Assembly: GCA_944319815.1 (NCBI GenBank)
Contig: CALUEX010000052.1
Location: 1 to 64,000, forward strand
Source of the DNA: an uncultured Prevotella sp.
Lineage (GTDB): Bacteria; Bacteroidota; Bacteroidia; Bacteroidales; Bacteroidaceae
Direction of reading: 5' to 3'
DNA: 64,000 nucleotides
Within the stretch, counting starts at the first letter, position 1, and each line of letters begins with the position of its first letter. The position numbers and the translations under genes are program-made. Shown here piece after piece: positions 19,831 to 30,053 of this stretch. The notes under the pieces were generated by a model. That model saw only the letters and a list, made by a program, of their open reading frames with translations, made no database searches and was not told the DNA's origin.

Positions 19831-21374
19831 ATACATATACCCGTATTCCGCCATTTATCGAAATAATGGACAGCACGCTGCGTGACGGTGAACAGACGAA
19901 CGGAGTGTCTTTCTTGCCACATGAAAAGTTGATGATTGCAAAAATGCTTCTCAGCGGCATTGATGTAGACAGGGTGGAAGTCGCTTCCGCCAGGGTCTCA
20001 GAGGGAGAAAAGGATGCTGTCACGATGATTTGCCGATACGCAAGCAAGATAGGGAAATTAAGAAAAGTCGAGGTGCTGGGGTTTGTCGATGGAACCATCA
20101 GTGTGGACTGGATTGCTTCATGCGGATGTAAAGTCATGAACCTTTTAGCCAAAGGGTCACTGAAACACTGTAACGGGCAGCTGAATAAGACGGTAAAAGA
20201 ACATATCCGTGATATTGAAGGTGTGTTGGAATATGCAGGGCAGCAGGGCATTGACGTAAATCTTTATCTTGAAGATTGGAGTAACGGAATGAAAGACAAT
20301 CCTGAATACGTCTATGAGATGCTTGACTCCCTGACAACAAAGAATGTAAAACGTTTCATGCTAACTGATACTCTTGGCGTACTGAATCCCTTGCAAGTCG
20401 TCGAATACATGAGGAAAATGGTAAAAAGGTATCCTAATACGCATTTCGATTTTCATGCTCACAACGATTATGATTTAGCTGTAAGCAATTCGCTTGCTGC
20501 AGCATTGAGTGGGGCAAAAGGGCTTCATGTGACCGTAAACGGACTCGGAGAGCGGTGCGGCAATGCGCCGTTGGCAAGCGTACAAGTAATTTTGAAAGAC
20601 CAATTCCATGCAAAAACGAGCATACGTGAAGAACGCCTGAATGATATAAGCCGGCTGGTCGAGGGGTATTCAGGTATAGCGATAGCTCCAAACCAGCCTA
20701 TTGTCGGCGAAAACGTCTTTACACAAGTGGCTGGAGTGCATGCTGATGGCGACAATAAGGCAAATCTTTACAGCAATGCCCTTGTGCCGGAACGTTTCGG
20801 GCGCAAGCGTGAATATGCATTGGGAAAGACCAGCGGAAGAGCCAACATCGACAAGAACCTTCGAGAATTGGGCTTGGAATTGACCGCTGAGCAAACCTTG
20901 AAAGTGACGCAACGCATAACAGAATTGGGTGACAGAAAGAAGTTCGTAACACAAGAAGACTTACCATATATCGTAAGCGATGTACTGAAACATAATGTGC
21001 CCGAAGAAAAAGTAAGGCTTGTCAGCTATATGGTATCTTCCGCTTATGGCCTAAAGCCTGTGGCCAGTGTGAAAGTTGAAATAAACGGTAACCAGTATGA
21101 GGCCGAGGCTATGGGCGACGGACAATATGACGCATTTGTCAAGGCCTTGCGTAAAATTTATAAAAACTCGCTCAACCGGACGTTCCCAATACTTGCCAAC
21201 TACAGCGTCTCCATACCTCCAGGAGGACGAACTGACGCCTTAGTGCAAACAGTAATAACATGGCGTAACGCAGATAAAGTCATCAAGACACGCGGACTTG
21301 ATGCAGACCAAACGGAGTCTGCCATAAAAGCTACACTAAAAATGCTTAACATATTCGAGGATATTAATACCTGA
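19809..21374 (+). CDS. cimA: CimA-like (R)-citramalate / 2-isopropylmalate synthase family protein
   Basis: 521 aa DRE-TIM metallolyase: [70 protein letters not shown], and a C-terminal LeuA-type allosteric dimer domain. It is clearly distinct from the LeuA at the head of the same operon. In Bacteroides a second synthase occupies the same place; I infer it makes citramalate from pyruvate and acetyl-CoA, feeding 2-oxobutyrate for isoleucine through the same LeuCD and LeuB. Substrate choice cannot be proved from sequence alone. Starts inside leuD (22-nt overlap). Confidence 0.75.
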   Translation: MGTTEQINTYTRIPPFIEIMDSTLRDGEQTNGVSFLPHEKLMIAKMLLSGIDVDRVEVASARVSEGEKDAVTMICRYASKIGKLRKVEVLGFVDGTISVDWIASCGCKVMNLLAKGSLKHCNGQLNKTVKEHIRDIEGVLEYAGQQGIDVNLYLEDWSNGMKDNPEYVYEMLDSLTTKNVKRFMLTDTLGVLNPLQVVEYMRKMVKRYPNTHFDFHAHNDYDLAVSNSLAAALSGAKGLHVTVNGLGERCGNAPLASVQVILKDQFHAKTSIREERLNDISRLVEGYSGIAIAPNQPIVGENVFTQVAGVHADGDNKANLYSNALVPERFGRKREYALGKTSGRANIDKNLRELGLELTAEQTLKVTQRITELGDRKKFVTQEDLPYIVSDVLKHNVPEEKVRLVSYMVSSAYGLKPVASVKVEINGNQYEAEAMGDGQYDAFVKALRKIYKNSLNRTFPILANYSVSIPPGGRTDALVQTVITWRNADKVIKTRGLDADQTESAIKATLKMLNIFEDINT

Positions 21375-21456
21375 CAGCTTTGAATGCTTTTCTTCAGGAA
21401 TATAAACTAAAAGGTAATCTAACTGGATATAAACAAATAAAAATCTTAGATAATAT

Positions 21457-22518
21457 ATGAAACTTAAAATTGCAGTTCTTCCTGGTGACGGCATAGGCCC
21501 GGAGATTATGGAACAAGGCATAGCCGTGTTAGATGCCGTAGCGGCCAAATTCGGTCACGAAATAACATATAAGGAGGCAATATGCGGAGCGGCTGCCATT
21601 GACATGGTTGGTGACCCGTTTCCCGAAGACACGTTCAAAACGTGTCAACAGGCTGATGCCGTCTTGTTTGCGGCAGTAGGAGATTTACGTTTTGACAATG
21701 ACCCTACGGCGAAAGTGCGCCCTGAACAAGGGCTTTTAGCTATGCGTAAAAAACTTGGCTTGTTCGCTAACATACGCCCGGTGCAGACGTTTAAATGTTT
21801 GCTGCATAAGTCGCCGTTAAAAGATGAGCTTATACGTGATGCAGACTTTATCTGCATTCGTGAACTTACCGGGGGGATGTATTTCGGTGAAAAATACCAA
21901 GACAACGACAAGGCTTACGACACGAATTATTACACACGCCATGAAATAGAGCGTATCCTTCGCGTTGCATACCTGTATGCCCGTAAACGCAAGCGGCACC
22001 TTACAGTGGTAGACAAGGCAAACGTATTGGCATCCAGCCGCTTATGGCGTCAGGTCGCAAAGGAAATTGAACCCGAATACCCTGACGTAAAGACCGACTA
22101 TATGTTTGTTGACAACGCATCAATGCGTATGCTTATCGAACCTACGTTTTTCGACGTGATGGTTACGGAAAACACTTTCGGCGACATCTTGACCGATGAA
22201 GGAAGCTGCATATCAGGCAGTATGGGATTACTGCCATCTGCTTCGACAGGGGAAAGCACGCCGGTTTTCGAGCCGGTTCACGGTTCTTGGCCGCAAGCGG
22301 CAGGCAAGAATATAGCCAATCCCTTGGCCCAGATACTTTCAGTAGCCATGCTCCTTGAACATTTTGACTTGAAGGCAGAGGGCGCACTGGTTCGGAAAGC
22401 TGTTGACGCTTCGCTTGACGCAAATGTGCGAACACCTGAAATACAGGTCGAAGGCGGTATCCATTATGGCACGAAAGAAGTGGGAGAGTGGATAGTTGAT
22501 TATATCAGGAAGGCATAA
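21457..22518 (+). CDS. leuB: 3-isopropylmalate dehydrogenase LeuB
   Basis: 353 aa NAD-dependent beta-decarboxylating dehydrogenase. Motifs: [21 protein letters not shown], the substrate loop [13 protein letters not shown], and [32 protein letters not shown] with the Mg/isopropylmalate aspartates and NAD site, then [10 protein letters not shown]. Last gene of the leucine operon, followed by a strong terminator. Confidence 0.96.
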   Translation: MKLKIAVLPGDGIGPEIMEQGIAVLDAVAAKFGHEITYKEAICGAAAIDMVGDPFPEDTFKTCQQADAVLFAAVGDLRFDNDPTAKVRPEQGLLAMRKKLGLFANIRPVQTFKCLLHKSPLKDELIRDADFICIRELTGGMYFGEKYQDNDKAYDTNYYTRHEIERILRVAYLYARKRKRHLTVVDKANVLASSRLWRQVAKEIEPEYPDVKTDYMFVDNASMRMLIEPTFFDVMVTENTFGDILTDEGSCISGSMGLLPSASTGESTPVFEPVHGSWPQAAGKNIANPLAQILSVAMLLEHFDLKAEGALVRKAVDASLDANVRTPEIQVEGGIHYGTKEVGEWIVDYIRKA

Positions 22519-22551
22519 TAAAGAATAAACGGTACTACTATGAAAGTCAAT

Positions 22552-22593
22552 ACAACCTGTTGTGGAATGCTGGGCGATACCACAACAGGTTGT
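22552..22593. terminator. Terminator at the end of the leu operon
   Basis: Perfect 14-bp stem ACAACCTGTTGTGG / CCACAACAGGTTGT followed by TTGATTT. It lies between the convergent leuB and alcohol dehydrogenase genes. Confidence 0.8.
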
Positions 22594-22695
22594 TTGATTT
22601 ATTAAAGTTGCTTTATTCAATGTGCATAAAGCTATTTGTCGCAACCGTCAAACAACATATACAATGAACGAAAATGATGACGGATATGAATATTT

Positions 22696-23736
22696 CTATC
22701 CATTCCCGTAAATTGCGACCTTTATAACGCCGTCTTTGCGGTTCTCAAATATGTCGTAAGCTGTTTCTATATCGGCAAGTGGTAAACGGTGGGTGATAAG
22801 CGGTGTCGTGTCGATTTTACCCTGTTCGATGAGATTGAGGATTTCGGCACAGTCGCAACCGTCTACGCCTCCGGTCTTGAATGTCAGGTTCTTGCCATAC
22901 ATATCGGGTAAAGGCAGCACTTGTGGCTCATCATACAAGGCAACGATTGTAACTATTGCATTCGGCCGTGCGCATCGCCATGCCATTCGGAACGTGTCGG
23001 AACTGCCGGCAACTTCAAGTACCACATCGGCACCACCATATTCACTGTGTTTTTTAACAAAATCCTCGCATTCATCGGGTGATGTTACCAAGACTTCAGG
23101 ATAGTGCCTACGAATAAAATCCCTGCGCTCACCTGTTTTTTCACAGACAATGATGCGCTTTGGCTGCTTGAGCATAACGCATAATAAAGTACAAATGCCG
23201 GTAGGGCCGGCACCTATTATCAGCACTGTGTCCTGTGGCGTTATATCCGATATACGGGCAGCCCAAAAGCCAGTGGCAAGAATATCGCCAACGAACAGTG
23301 CCTGCTCGTCGCTTACGCTATCAGGTATGCGGTCAAGTCCTTGGTCTGCGTGCGGCACTCTGACGTATTCTGTCTGGCCGCCGTCAATGCGGCATCCGAG
23401 TGCCCATCCTCCGTCAGGGTCAGTGCAGTTGTTTACGTAACCATGCTTGCAGAAGAAGCACTCGCCGCAAAATGTTTCGACGTTCACCGTCACCCTGTCT
23501 CCTGGCCTTACTTTTGTGACGGCTGAGCCAGTTTGCTCCACAATGCCAACCATTTCATGCCCGACGGTTATTCCTGGTATAGCTCGTGGCACACTGCCAT
23601 GCTTTATGTGCAAATCGCTCGTACAGATGCTGCCGAGCGTGACGCGGACTATTGCATCGCGGTCATCTTGTAACTTTGGTTTGGCTTTGTCAACAAAGCC
23701 AAACTTATGCGGTCCGATATATGTATATGCTAACAT
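22696..23736 (-). CDS. Zinc-dependent alcohol dehydrogenase family protein
   Basis: 346 aa medium-chain dehydrogenase. Catalytic zinc ligands in GSICTSDLHIKHG and VGHEMVGIVE; structural-zinc cysteines in ETFCGECFFCKHGYVNNC; Rossmann motif VLIIGAGPTGICTLL. Layout matches NAD(P)-dependent secondary-alcohol, butanediol or threonine dehydrogenases; the substrate cannot be told. It stands alone on the minus strand with a terminator in front of leuB's end and a repeat-containing 317-bp spacer upstream. Confidence 0.85.
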   Translation of the reverse strand: MLAYTYIGPHKFGFVDKAKPKLQDDRDAIVRVTLGSICTSDLHIKHGSVPRAIPGITVGHEMVGIVEQTGSAVTKVRPGDRVTVNVETFCGECFFCKHGYVNNCTDPDGGWALGCRIDGGQTEYVRVPHADQGLDRIPDSVSDEQALFVGDILATGFWAARISDITPQDTVLIIGAGPTGICTLLCVMLKQPKRIIVCEKTGERRDFIRRHYPEVLVTSPDECEDFVKKHSEYGGADVVLEVAGSSDTFRMAWRCARPNAIVTIVALYDEPQVLPLPDMYGKNLTFKTGGVDGCDCAEILNLIEQGKIDTTPLITHRLPLADIETAYDIFENRKDGVIKVAIYGNG

Positions 23737-23908
23737 AAACTAACTGGTTAAATATATGTTTGTTTCGTAATAAATCCGTGAATTCATCGTACATTGCAAT
23801 GGTTGAAGCGAGTCCTAAATGTTATAGTTGGCATAAAGAAGTAAAAGGATTTAGCCATTGGAAGCCCCGATGAAACCAGCCTTTTTGTGAAATATGGCAA
23901 ATCACAAT

Positions 23909-23985
23909 GCAATATATGGTCTTTTACCATACAAAAGGCCATATATTGCGAGCTAAAAGACGGCCTTTGGCTGTGTGCATAGTTT
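23909..23985. repeat. Palindromic GGCCAT repeat upstream of the dehydrogenase
   Basis: Arms at 23909-23925 and 23933-23949 (GCAATATATGGTCTTTT against AAAAGGCCATATATTGC) form a 17-bp stem with one G:T pair and a 7-nt loop. The flank GCGAGCTAAAAGACGGCC resembles the leuC-leuD element. The rest of the 317-bp gap (23737-24053) shows no supported gene. Confidence 0.6.
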
Positions 23986-24053
23986 CGCCCCATTCCATCG
24001 GTGTTTATCAAGCGCATGAAGAATGGCAAGAAACGACATATTACCGCAATGCC

Positions 24054-24437
24054 TTACATCTTTTTACCATTGGCCTTTGCCTGGAATTTTTCAGCATCCA
24101 CGATGAACCGTTCGTGTACACCAGTACCGATGAGTCCCTTTTCATCATAGACATTTGCCTTGAATTTCAGGCATCTTCCGTCAACTTCGCTCAATTCGGT
24201 TTCGCACCTTACGGCCATTCCCAATGGAGTAGGGGCTATATGGCTGATGTCAAGTCTTGTACCGACTGTTGCCTGGCCTTTTTCCAAATATGGCGTTACG
24301 CTCTTCCATGCGGTTTCCTCTATCAGGGCAATCATAGCCGGCGTAGCAAATACTTCGAGCGTACCGCTGCCCACGGCGGCGGCAGTCTTGTCGTGTGTGA
24401 CGGTCAATTCAATCACATTTTTGATACCAGTTTCCAT
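24054..24437 (-). CDS. Thioesterase-superfamily (hotdog) protein
   Basis: 127 aa from the ATG at 24437; a frame extending to a TTG at 24456-24458 would start inside the likely -7 box TATTTTTG (24456-24463). Single hotdog domain similar to fluoroacetyl-CoA thioesterase FlK-type proteins: VGSGTLEVFATPAMIALIEE, then GTRLDISHIAPTPLGMAV and a C-terminal strand GTGVHERFIVD. The Thr/Glu/His catalytic set of FlK seems retained (VFATP, EE, DISHIAPTP). Physiological acyl-CoA substrate unknown. Confidence 0.75.
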   Translation of the reverse strand: METGIKNVIELTVTHDKTAAAVGSGTLEVFATPAMIALIEETAWKSVTPYLEKGQATVGTRLDISHIAPTPLGMAVRCETELSEVDGRCLKFKANVYDEKGLIGTGVHERFIVDAEKFQAKANGKKM

Positions 24438-24503
24438 AAAATCGATATTTTTCTGCAAAAATAGATATTGTAACCGAGATTATGGAATTTTATAAGCTAA
24501 AAT

Positions 24504-24534
24504 TTTGCGAACAAACATATTTACCTTATTTTTG
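24504..24534 (+). promoter_or_regulatory. Promoter of the glucosaminidase gene
   Basis: TTTG (24504-24507), 19 bp, TATTTTTG (24527-24534). Start of transcription is expected near 24541, so the second ATG (24555) is the more credible start of the following gene. Confidence 0.7.
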
Positions 24535-24554
24535 CATAAATTTGTATGTACCAG

Positions 24555-25469
24555 ATGAAAAGATATTTGTTATTTGCCATCGCGTTGTTGGTTAATTTTT
24601 CGCTTAGCGCACAATTAAGGTGGAACTCAAGCTATCAGGCATACATTGACCAATATAAAGATTTGGCCATAGCAGAGATGCTTAAATACAATATCCCCGC
24701 AAGCATTACATTGGCACAAGGATTACTTGAGAGCGGCGCCGGCCAAAGTGAGTTGGCCCGTGAGAGCAACAACCACTTCGGCATAAAATGCCATGACTGG
24801 CGCGGAGATAGGTCGTTTTATAACGATGATGAGAAAAACGAGTGTTTCAGGTCTTATCGTGACGTATATGAGAGTTATGAAGACCATAGCAAGTTCTTGG
24901 CCAGGCAGCCACGTTACCGTAGCTTGTTTAAACTGAAAAAGACTGACTACAAAGGCTGGGCGCGTGGCCTGAAACGCTGTGGGTACGCCACAAATCCGGC
25001 ATACGCAAAGCAGCTTATCAACATTATAGAGCTATATAAGTTGCACCGTTATGACAATGCGAAAAAGTATGACAAGTTCATGGTTGAACGCTCTTCGGTC
25101 AAGGACGTAGATACCAACCTGAATTTGCACCCAATACATATTTATAATAAGAACTATTATTTGAAGGCCAGGCCAGGTGACACATTCAGGTCTATAGGTA
25201 AAGAGGTCGGCATATCATACAAAAAAATCGCGAAATATAATGAACGTGACAAAGACGACAAATTGGAACCTGGAGAAATAATTTATCTGAAGAAAAAACA
25301 AAAGAAGGCGGAAAAAACCTATAAGAAACGGCCACACCGCGTGAAAGCAGGTGAAAGTATGTATTCAATAGCACAATATTACGGCATAAGGCTTTCGAGT
25401 CTTTATAAGATGAACGACCTTTCTCCTGATTACTCAATTCAAGTTGGCGATTTGCTTAGGGTTCGATAG
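24555..25469 (+). CDS. Glucosaminidase-domain, LysM peptidoglycan hydrolase
   Basis: 304 aa from 24555 (24546 is an alternative ATG only about 5 nt after the predicted transcription start). Signal peptide MKRYLLFAIALLVNFSLSAQ. Residues about 28-165 are a FlgJ/LytG-type N-acetylglucosaminidase domain: PASITLAQGLLESGAGQSEL with the catalytic Glu, NNHFGIKCHDW, and a typical AKQLINIIELYKLHRYD end. Two C-terminal LysM repeats follow (YLKARPGDTFRSIGKEVGIS and HRVKAGESMYSIAQYYGIRL). It should cleave the glycan backbone in the periplasm. Monocistronic. Confidence 0.9.
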   Translation: MKRYLLFAIALLVNFSLSAQLRWNSSYQAYIDQYKDLAIAEMLKYNIPASITLAQGLLESGAGQSELARESNNHFGIKCHDWRGDRSFYNDDEKNECFRSYRDVYESYEDHSKFLARQPRYRSLFKLKKTDYKGWARGLKRCGYATNPAYAKQLINIIELYKLHRYDNAKKYDKFMVERSSVKDVDTNLNLHPIHIYNKNYYLKARPGDTFRSIGKEVGISYKKIAKYNERDKDDKLEPGEIIYLKKKQKKAEKTYKKRPHRVKAGESMYSIAQYYGIRLSSLYKMNDLSPDYSIQVGDLLRVR

Positions 25470-25619
25470 TTTGTGTAAGAATATACATACGCCGTACAAC
25501 CAATGATTGGGAAGTGATAAACAGCCACGAATTTATCAACTAACAAGTATTATGATAAATAACATAAATCCATAATGTTTATTTCCCCTTTGGCCGCTTT
25601 TAAAACGAAAGTGAAAAAG

Positions 25620-28433
25620 ATGAAAGATTGCATAGAACTTAAGAATGTAAGGGTAAATAACCTGAAAAATATTTCATTGGACATACCGCACAACAAATTT
25701 ATAGTTGTTACGGGTGTATCAGGCTCAGGTAAGTCATCATTAGCTTTTGACACTCTTTATGCCGAAGGCCAAAGGCGTTATGTCGAGAGCCTGTCAGCCT
25801 ACGCCAGGCAATTCTTGGGACGCATGAACAAGCCTGATTTCGACTATATAAAGGGATTGCCCCCTGCAATAGCTGTTGAGCAAAAGGTAAACACGAGAAA
25901 TCCGCGTTCGACTGTTGGCACAAGTACAGAAATATATGATTATTTACGTATGTTGTACGCAAGAATTGGGCGTACATACTCACCTGTCAGTGGTATAGAA
26001 GTCAAGCGCCATACAGGTGAAGACGTTTTAAAGTGCGTGCTTTCATATTCAAAAGGAACCAAATTCGTCATATTGTCGCGACTCCACATAAATGAAGGAT
26101 ATTCTTTTGAGAAACAATTGAAAATGTATTTGCAGCAGGGGTATTCTCGTATTTATCATAATGGAGAGTTCGTCCAAATAGAAGATGTCATAGAAAATAA
26201 AAACAATTATACTCCCACAGACATTTTCATTCTAATAGATAGACTGTCTGTGGACGATACAACGGATACGGTTTCACGGATAAACGATTCTGTGGAGACT
26301 GCATTTTATGAAGGTGACGGCTCATGCCGACTTGTGTTCTTCCCCTCAAATATCACGTATGATTTTTCAGATAAATTTGAAGCTGATGACATTCGCTTTG
26401 AAGAACCAAATGATAATATGTTTTCATTCAACTCCCCCATCGGAGCGTGTCCTGTTTGTGAGGGTTTTGGTAATGTTATAGGCATTGATGAAAAACTCGT
26501 TATCCCAAATCCGTCATTAAGCGTTTATGATGGCTGTGTGCAATGTTGGCACGGGGAGAAAATGGAACAGTGGAAAACTGAGTTTTGCATCCAGGCAGCC
26601 AAAGACAAGTTTCCTATTTTCGAGCCGTATTACAGTTTATCACAAAAACACAAAGATTGGCTGTGGCACGGTCTTCCATGCCAAGGCAACCGCGATATAC
26701 ATGAAAAAGTATGTATTGATTCGTTTTTCCTCATGTTGAAAGAAAATCAGTACAAGATACAGTATCGCGTAATGATGAGTCGTTATCGCGGAAAAACCGT
26801 ATGTCCTGAATGCAAGGGAACGAGATTGAAGAAAGAGGCTAACTATGTGAAAATTAACGGGATGAGCATTAGCAATCTTGTAGAGATGCCTATCGGTAAT
26901 TTGAAACAATGGTTTGATAATTTGGAACTTGATGAACATGAACAAAAAATCAGTAGACGCTTATTGGTTGAAATAAATAACAGATTGCGCTTTTTGGTTG
27001 AAGTGGGACTTGGATACTTAACGTTGAACCGCACTTCCAGCAGTCTCTCTGGCGGTGAGAGCCAACGCATAAACTTGACTACAGCTTTGGGAAGCAGTTT
27101 GGTGGGCTCCCTGTACATATTGGATGAGCCAAGCATAGGGTTACATAGCCGAGATACGTTTAAACTTGTAAATGTTTTAAGGGAGTTGCAAAAGTTGGGA
27201 AATACGGTAATGGTTGTAGAGCATGACGAAGACATTATAAGGGCTGCAGATTACCTTATTGACCTTGGGCCAGATGCGGGTAGTCTTGGTGGTGAAATCG
27301 TATATGCCGGTGTCCCTGGTAAACTTTCTAAAAACGACATCAATAAATATGATAAAAGCCATACCATCAAGTATCTTTTTGGCAAAGAGGGTATTCCCAT
27401 ACCGTCGAGCAGGAGTTCATGGAATAAAAGCATCATGATAAAAGGTGCAAGGATGAATAACTTGAAAGGTATTGATGTGGAATTTCCTTTAAACGTATTA
27501 ACGGTTGTTACAGGTGTAAGTGGTTCTGGCAAATCATCTTTGGTCAGAGGAATTTTATATCCTGCATTGAAAAGGAAACTCGATGAGATTGCAGATATAC
27601 CCGGTGAGTTTGCAGAATTAGCCGGTGATTGGAAGGACGTAAAGCACGTTGAAATGGTAACTCAAAATCCCATAGGCAAGAGCTCACGTTCTAATCCTGT
27701 AACGTATGTCAAGGCTTTTGATGATATAAGACAGGTTTTTTCCGAACAGCCATTGGCGCAGCAGATGGGATTTACGGCCCAGTATTTTTCATTCAACACT
27801 GACGGAGGCCGATGCGAAACGTGCAAGGGTACAGGTATTATAACTGTTGAAATGCAGTTTATGGCTGATTTGGAACTCGAATGCGATGTATGCCACGGGA
27901 AAAGGTTTAAGTCGGATGTTCTTGATGTAAAATTCAACGGAAAAAACATCTATGACGTTTTGCAAATGACAGTCAAGGAGGCTATTGAATTTTTCGGACA
28001 AAATAATCAGGATACTATTGTACGCAAACTGAAACCATTAGACGATGTCGGATTAGGTTATGTAAAACTTGGACAGAGCTCTTCAACTTTGTCTGGAGGT
28101 GAGAACCAGCGCGTGAAACTGGCCTATTTCCTTAGTCAAGAAAAGTGTGCCCCTACCCTATTCATTTTTGATGAACCTACAACCGGCTTACATTTTCATG
28201 ATATAAAGAAATTGTTAAAAGCTTTTGATGCGTTAATCAGCCATGGCCATACTGTTGTTGTAATAGAGCATAACTTGGATGTTGTTAAGTGTGCGGATTA
28301 TGTCATCGACCTTGGTCCTGACGGTGGTGATAAAGGCGGAAAACTTATATTCGCTGGAACTCCTGAAGACATCGCAAAATGCGAGGAAAGCGTAACTGGC
28401 ACATTCCTTAGAGAGAAAATAAATGGTAAATAG
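25620..28433 (+). CDS. uvrA: Excinuclease ABC subunit A (UvrA)
   Basis: 937 aa from the ATG at 25620 ([17 protein letters not shown]); an upstream ATG at 25575 would add 15 atypical residues. DNA damage sensor of nucleotide excision repair. Two ABC modules: Walker [17 protein letters not shown] and [16 protein letters not shown]; signatures [17 protein letters not shown] and [16 protein letters not shown]; Walker [11 protein letters not shown] and [10 protein letters not shown]. Zinc-binding CxxC pairs are present (CPVC, CPEC, CETC, CDVC). No uvrB nearby. Bacteroidales often carry more than one uvrA paralogue, so this may not be the only copy. Confidence 0.95.
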   Translation: MKDCIELKNVRVNNLKNISLDIPHNKFIVVTGVSGSGKSSLAFDTLYAEGQRRYVESLSAYARQFLGRMNKPDFDYIKGLPPAIAVEQKVNTRNPRSTVGTSTEIYDYLRMLYARIGRTYSPVSGIEVKRHTGEDVLKCVLSYSKGTKFVILSRLHINEGYSFEKQLKMYLQQGYSRIYHNGEFVQIEDVIENKNNYTPTDIFILIDRLSVDDTTDTVSRINDSVETAFYEGDGSCRLVFFPSNITYDFSDKFEADDIRFEEPNDNMFSFNSPIGACPVCEGFGNVIGIDEKLVIPNPSLSVYDGCVQCWHGEKMEQWKTEFCIQAAKDKFPIFEPYYSLSQKHKDWLWHGLPCQGNRDIHEKVCIDSFFLMLKENQYKIQYRVMMSRYRGKTVCPECKGTRLKKEANYVKINGMSISNLVEMPIGNLKQWFDNLELDEHEQKISRRLLVEINNRLRFLVEVGLGYLTLNRTSSSLSGGESQRINLTTALGSSLVGSLYILDEPSIGLHSRDTFKLVNVLRELQKLGNTVMVVEHDEDIIRAADYLIDLGPDAGSLGGEIVYAGVPGKLSKNDINKYDKSHTIKYLFGKEGIPIPSSRSSWNKSIMIKGARMNNLKGIDVEFPLNVLTVVTGVSGSGKSSLVRGILYPALKRKLDEIADIPGEFAELAGDWKDVKHVEMVTQNPIGKSSRSNPVTYVKAFDDIRQVFSEQPLAQQMGFTAQYFSFNTDGGRCETCKGTGIITVEMQFMADLELECDVCHGKRFKSDVLDVKFNGKNIYDVLQMTVKEAIEFFGQNNQDTIVRKLKPLDDVGLGYVKLGQSSSTLSGGENQRVKLAYFLSQEKCAPTLFIFDEPTTGLHFHDIKKLLKAFDALISHGHTVVVIEHNLDVVKCADYVIDLGPDGGDKGGKLIFAGTPEDIAKCEESVTGTFLREKINGK

Positions 28434-28519
28434 ATGCCATTATGATTGGCGATTTGAAAAAATAAGTTAAAATACGGGAATTGCACACATATAAATTCAC
28501 TTGATTAAATTAATTTTTA

Positions 28520-28527
28520 TACCTTTG
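28520..28527 (+). promoter_or_regulatory. Putative -7 box of the tRNA pair
   Basis: TACCTTTG, 20 bp before the tRNA-Thr 5' end; no strong -33 element. Confidence 0.5.
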
Positions 28528-28546
28528 CACCGTTCAAAACAGGAAC

Positions 28547-28619
28547 GCCGATATGGCTCAGTTGGTAGAGCAATTCATTCGTAATGAATAGGTCCCGGGT
28601 TCGAGTCCCGGTATCGGCT
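28547..28619 (+). tRNA. tRNA-Thr (anticodon CGT)
   Basis: 73 nt cloverleaf. Acceptor GCCGATA pairs with TATCGGC; D-loop contains AGTTGGTAGAGC; anticodon stem ATTCA/TGAAT with loop TTCGTAA (anticodon at 28580-28582) reads ACG threonine codons; T-arm CCGGGTTCGAGTCCCGG is perfect. The 3' CCA is not encoded. Confidence 0.95.
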
Positions 28620-28632
28620 CTTAAGAATTTTT

Positions 28633-28705
28633 GCGGTAATAGCTCAGTTGGTAGAGCACTAGCTTCCCAAGCTGGGGGTCGCGAGTTCGAGCCTCGTTTA
28701 CCGCT
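28633..28705 (+). tRNA. tRNA-Gly (anticodon CCC)
   Basis: 73 nt. Acceptor GCGGTAA / TTACCGC; D-loop AGTTGGTAGAGC; anticodon loop TTCCCAA (anticodon 28666-28668) reads GGG; T-loop GTTCGAGC. Only 13 nt after tRNA-Thr, so the two are probably cotranscribed. CCA not encoded. Confidence 0.93.
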
Positions 28706-28742
28706 CTTCTTCTAAATCATTGAATATAAGGCAATTACATAG

Positions 28743-28770
28743 AAAAGGCGGTAAAAACAACCGCCTTTTT
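28743..28770. terminator. Terminator after the tRNA pair
   Basis: AAAAGGCGGT / ACCGCCTTTT stem followed by T-rich CTTTTATATT. Confidence 0.85.
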
Positions 28771-28809
28771 CTTTTATATTTAGCCATGAAGATAGGGCTA
28801 AAAAATGAC

Positions 28810-29001
28810 TCAGTAACGCCCATCTAGTATTTCCTCGGTCTCATATTCGTTGTGTCTTTGGTAATTTTCAAGGAAACGGATGTAGTCGCTGTGTTTTTTC
28901 CACCATTTTTCACGCCTTTTGCATAGTTTGCGCAATGTCCGCCGCGCCTTCCACCCTGTTTGCAGGGAAAGTTTGTATTCGGTTTTGCGGCAGTAGGTCA
29001 T
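28810..29001 (-). CDS. Small basic protein, unknown function
   Basis: 63 aa, very rich in Lys, Arg, Trp and Tyr (RRTLRKLCKRREKWWKKH), with no signal peptide and one predicted amphipathic helix. Its ATG overlaps the stop of the upstream membrane-protein gene by 4 nt (28998-29001), which argues that it is a real, translationally coupled partner. I do not recognise it; a nucleic-acid or phospholipid interaction would be a guess. Confidence 0.5.
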   Translation of the reverse strand: MTYCRKTEYKLSLQTGWKARRTLRKLCKRREKWWKKHSDYIRFLENYQRHNEYETEEILDGRY

Positions 29002-29258
29002 GTAGTCCTTGACGGCGCGGCCTTTTCACGCCTGTATTCTTCTTTGTTGAAAAATCCAATATTGAAGTCGGCATTTTCTATCCTGTCGCGGTAGGCTTGT
29101 TCCCTTTCCCGTTCGGCTCTCTTTTGCGCGTCGTTGTCCTTTATGATGCCGTCGAGTATTGCCGCGCCAATGAAAAGCGGGATGAGCAACAGCGTCCACC
29201 ATCCGAAAATGGCGACGACAAAACACAAACAGAATATAGTAATTACGATTAATGCCAT
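28998..29258 (-). CDS. Small membrane protein, unknown function
   Basis: 86 aa: two closely spaced hydrophobic segments (ALIVITIFCLCFVVAIFGWW and LLLIPLFIGAAILDGII, about residues 2-41) followed by a charged helix (DAQKRAEREREQAYRDRIE). A -7-like TATCTTTG lies at 29263-29270, so close to the ATG that the message would be almost leaderless. Coupled to the basic 63-aa gene downstream. No family recognised. Confidence 0.55.
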   Translation of the reverse strand: MALIVITIFCLCFVVAIFGWWTLLLIPLFIGAAILDGIIKDNDAQKRAEREREQAYRDRIENADFNIGFFNKEEYRREKAAPSRTT

Positions 29259-29325
29259 GATGCAAAGATATTTAAAAATAATTAGAAAATCGTGTTATTG
29301 TTAGGACAATATTCTATTTCTATTA

Positions 29326-30033
29326 TTATTTCTTGCACTGTTTATTTGTTGTTTCGTTGTTCTGCCGTGCGAAGTATTCATTGCATATCTCAAGAAATAT
29401 CATCGGGCTATATGCAAGTTTATCCCATAATTTTTTGCCGCCTTTAAGGATACGTTTATCTACATAATCAACAAGCCCTGGATTGGTCTTTTTATAGCGT
29501 ATGCGCATTGCGTTAAGGCTGATGACGTTGCCAGTCATAAACGGTACGATGACACTATCACCACGAAGGCAGATGCCATATATTGTCGTTATGTTCATTT
29601 TCCCTAATTGCATATTTTGCGAGTCTATGCCATTCCACCAATATATTTCTCCAATGTCATTGCCACCTTCCTCATAAACAAATTGCTTACGCGTGCGTTT
29701 GGGTTTCAGGATGGATGGATTAGCCACAACCTTGGACAGTAGTTTGTCATATTTACCGTCAGGGGACGTTTTCTTCACAAACTCTATACACTTTACGTTA
29801 TCCGCATTATATGTAACAGCATCCTTGCCGTCGGCTTTTGGAGATAACGTGAAAGATGTATTAAAGCGCTTGAACAATTTTCCTGATACCCAATATTCCT
29901 GGACGTATCCATCAATGCACGTTCCATCCGCCAACGTGACGCGCACATGGTCTTTTTCGCTGTCGTCTTCTGGTTGTGCAAAAGTGCAAATACTCAATGA
30001 AAAGAAAAACAAATATAAAATTAAATGCTTCAT
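29326..30033 (-). CDS. Exported protein of unknown function
   Basis: 235 aa from the ATG at 30033 (30045 is possible but adds only MHRR). Signal peptide MKHLILYLFFFSLSICTFAQ. The mature part begins HVRVTLADGTCIDGYVQEYW, a strand pattern seen in Bacteroidetes proteins that relate surface or stress functions, and ends in a lysine-rich tail. No catalytic motif seen. It follows menA by 20 bp on the same strand, so it is probably in the menA transcript, without implying a related role. Confidence 0.65.
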   Translation of the reverse strand: MKHLILYLFFFSLSICTFAQPEDDSEKDHVRVTLADGTCIDGYVQEYWVSGKLFKRFNTSFTLSPKADGKDAVTYNADNVKCIEFVKKTSPDGKYDKLLSKVVANPSILKPKRTRKQFVYEEGGNDIGEIYWWNGIDSQNMQLGKMNITTIYGICLRGDSVIVPFMTGNVISLNAMRIRYKKTNPGLVDYVDKRILKGGKKLWDKLAYSPMIFLEICNEYFARQNNETTNKQCKK

Positions 30034-30053
30034 TCGTCTATGCATATTTATTC

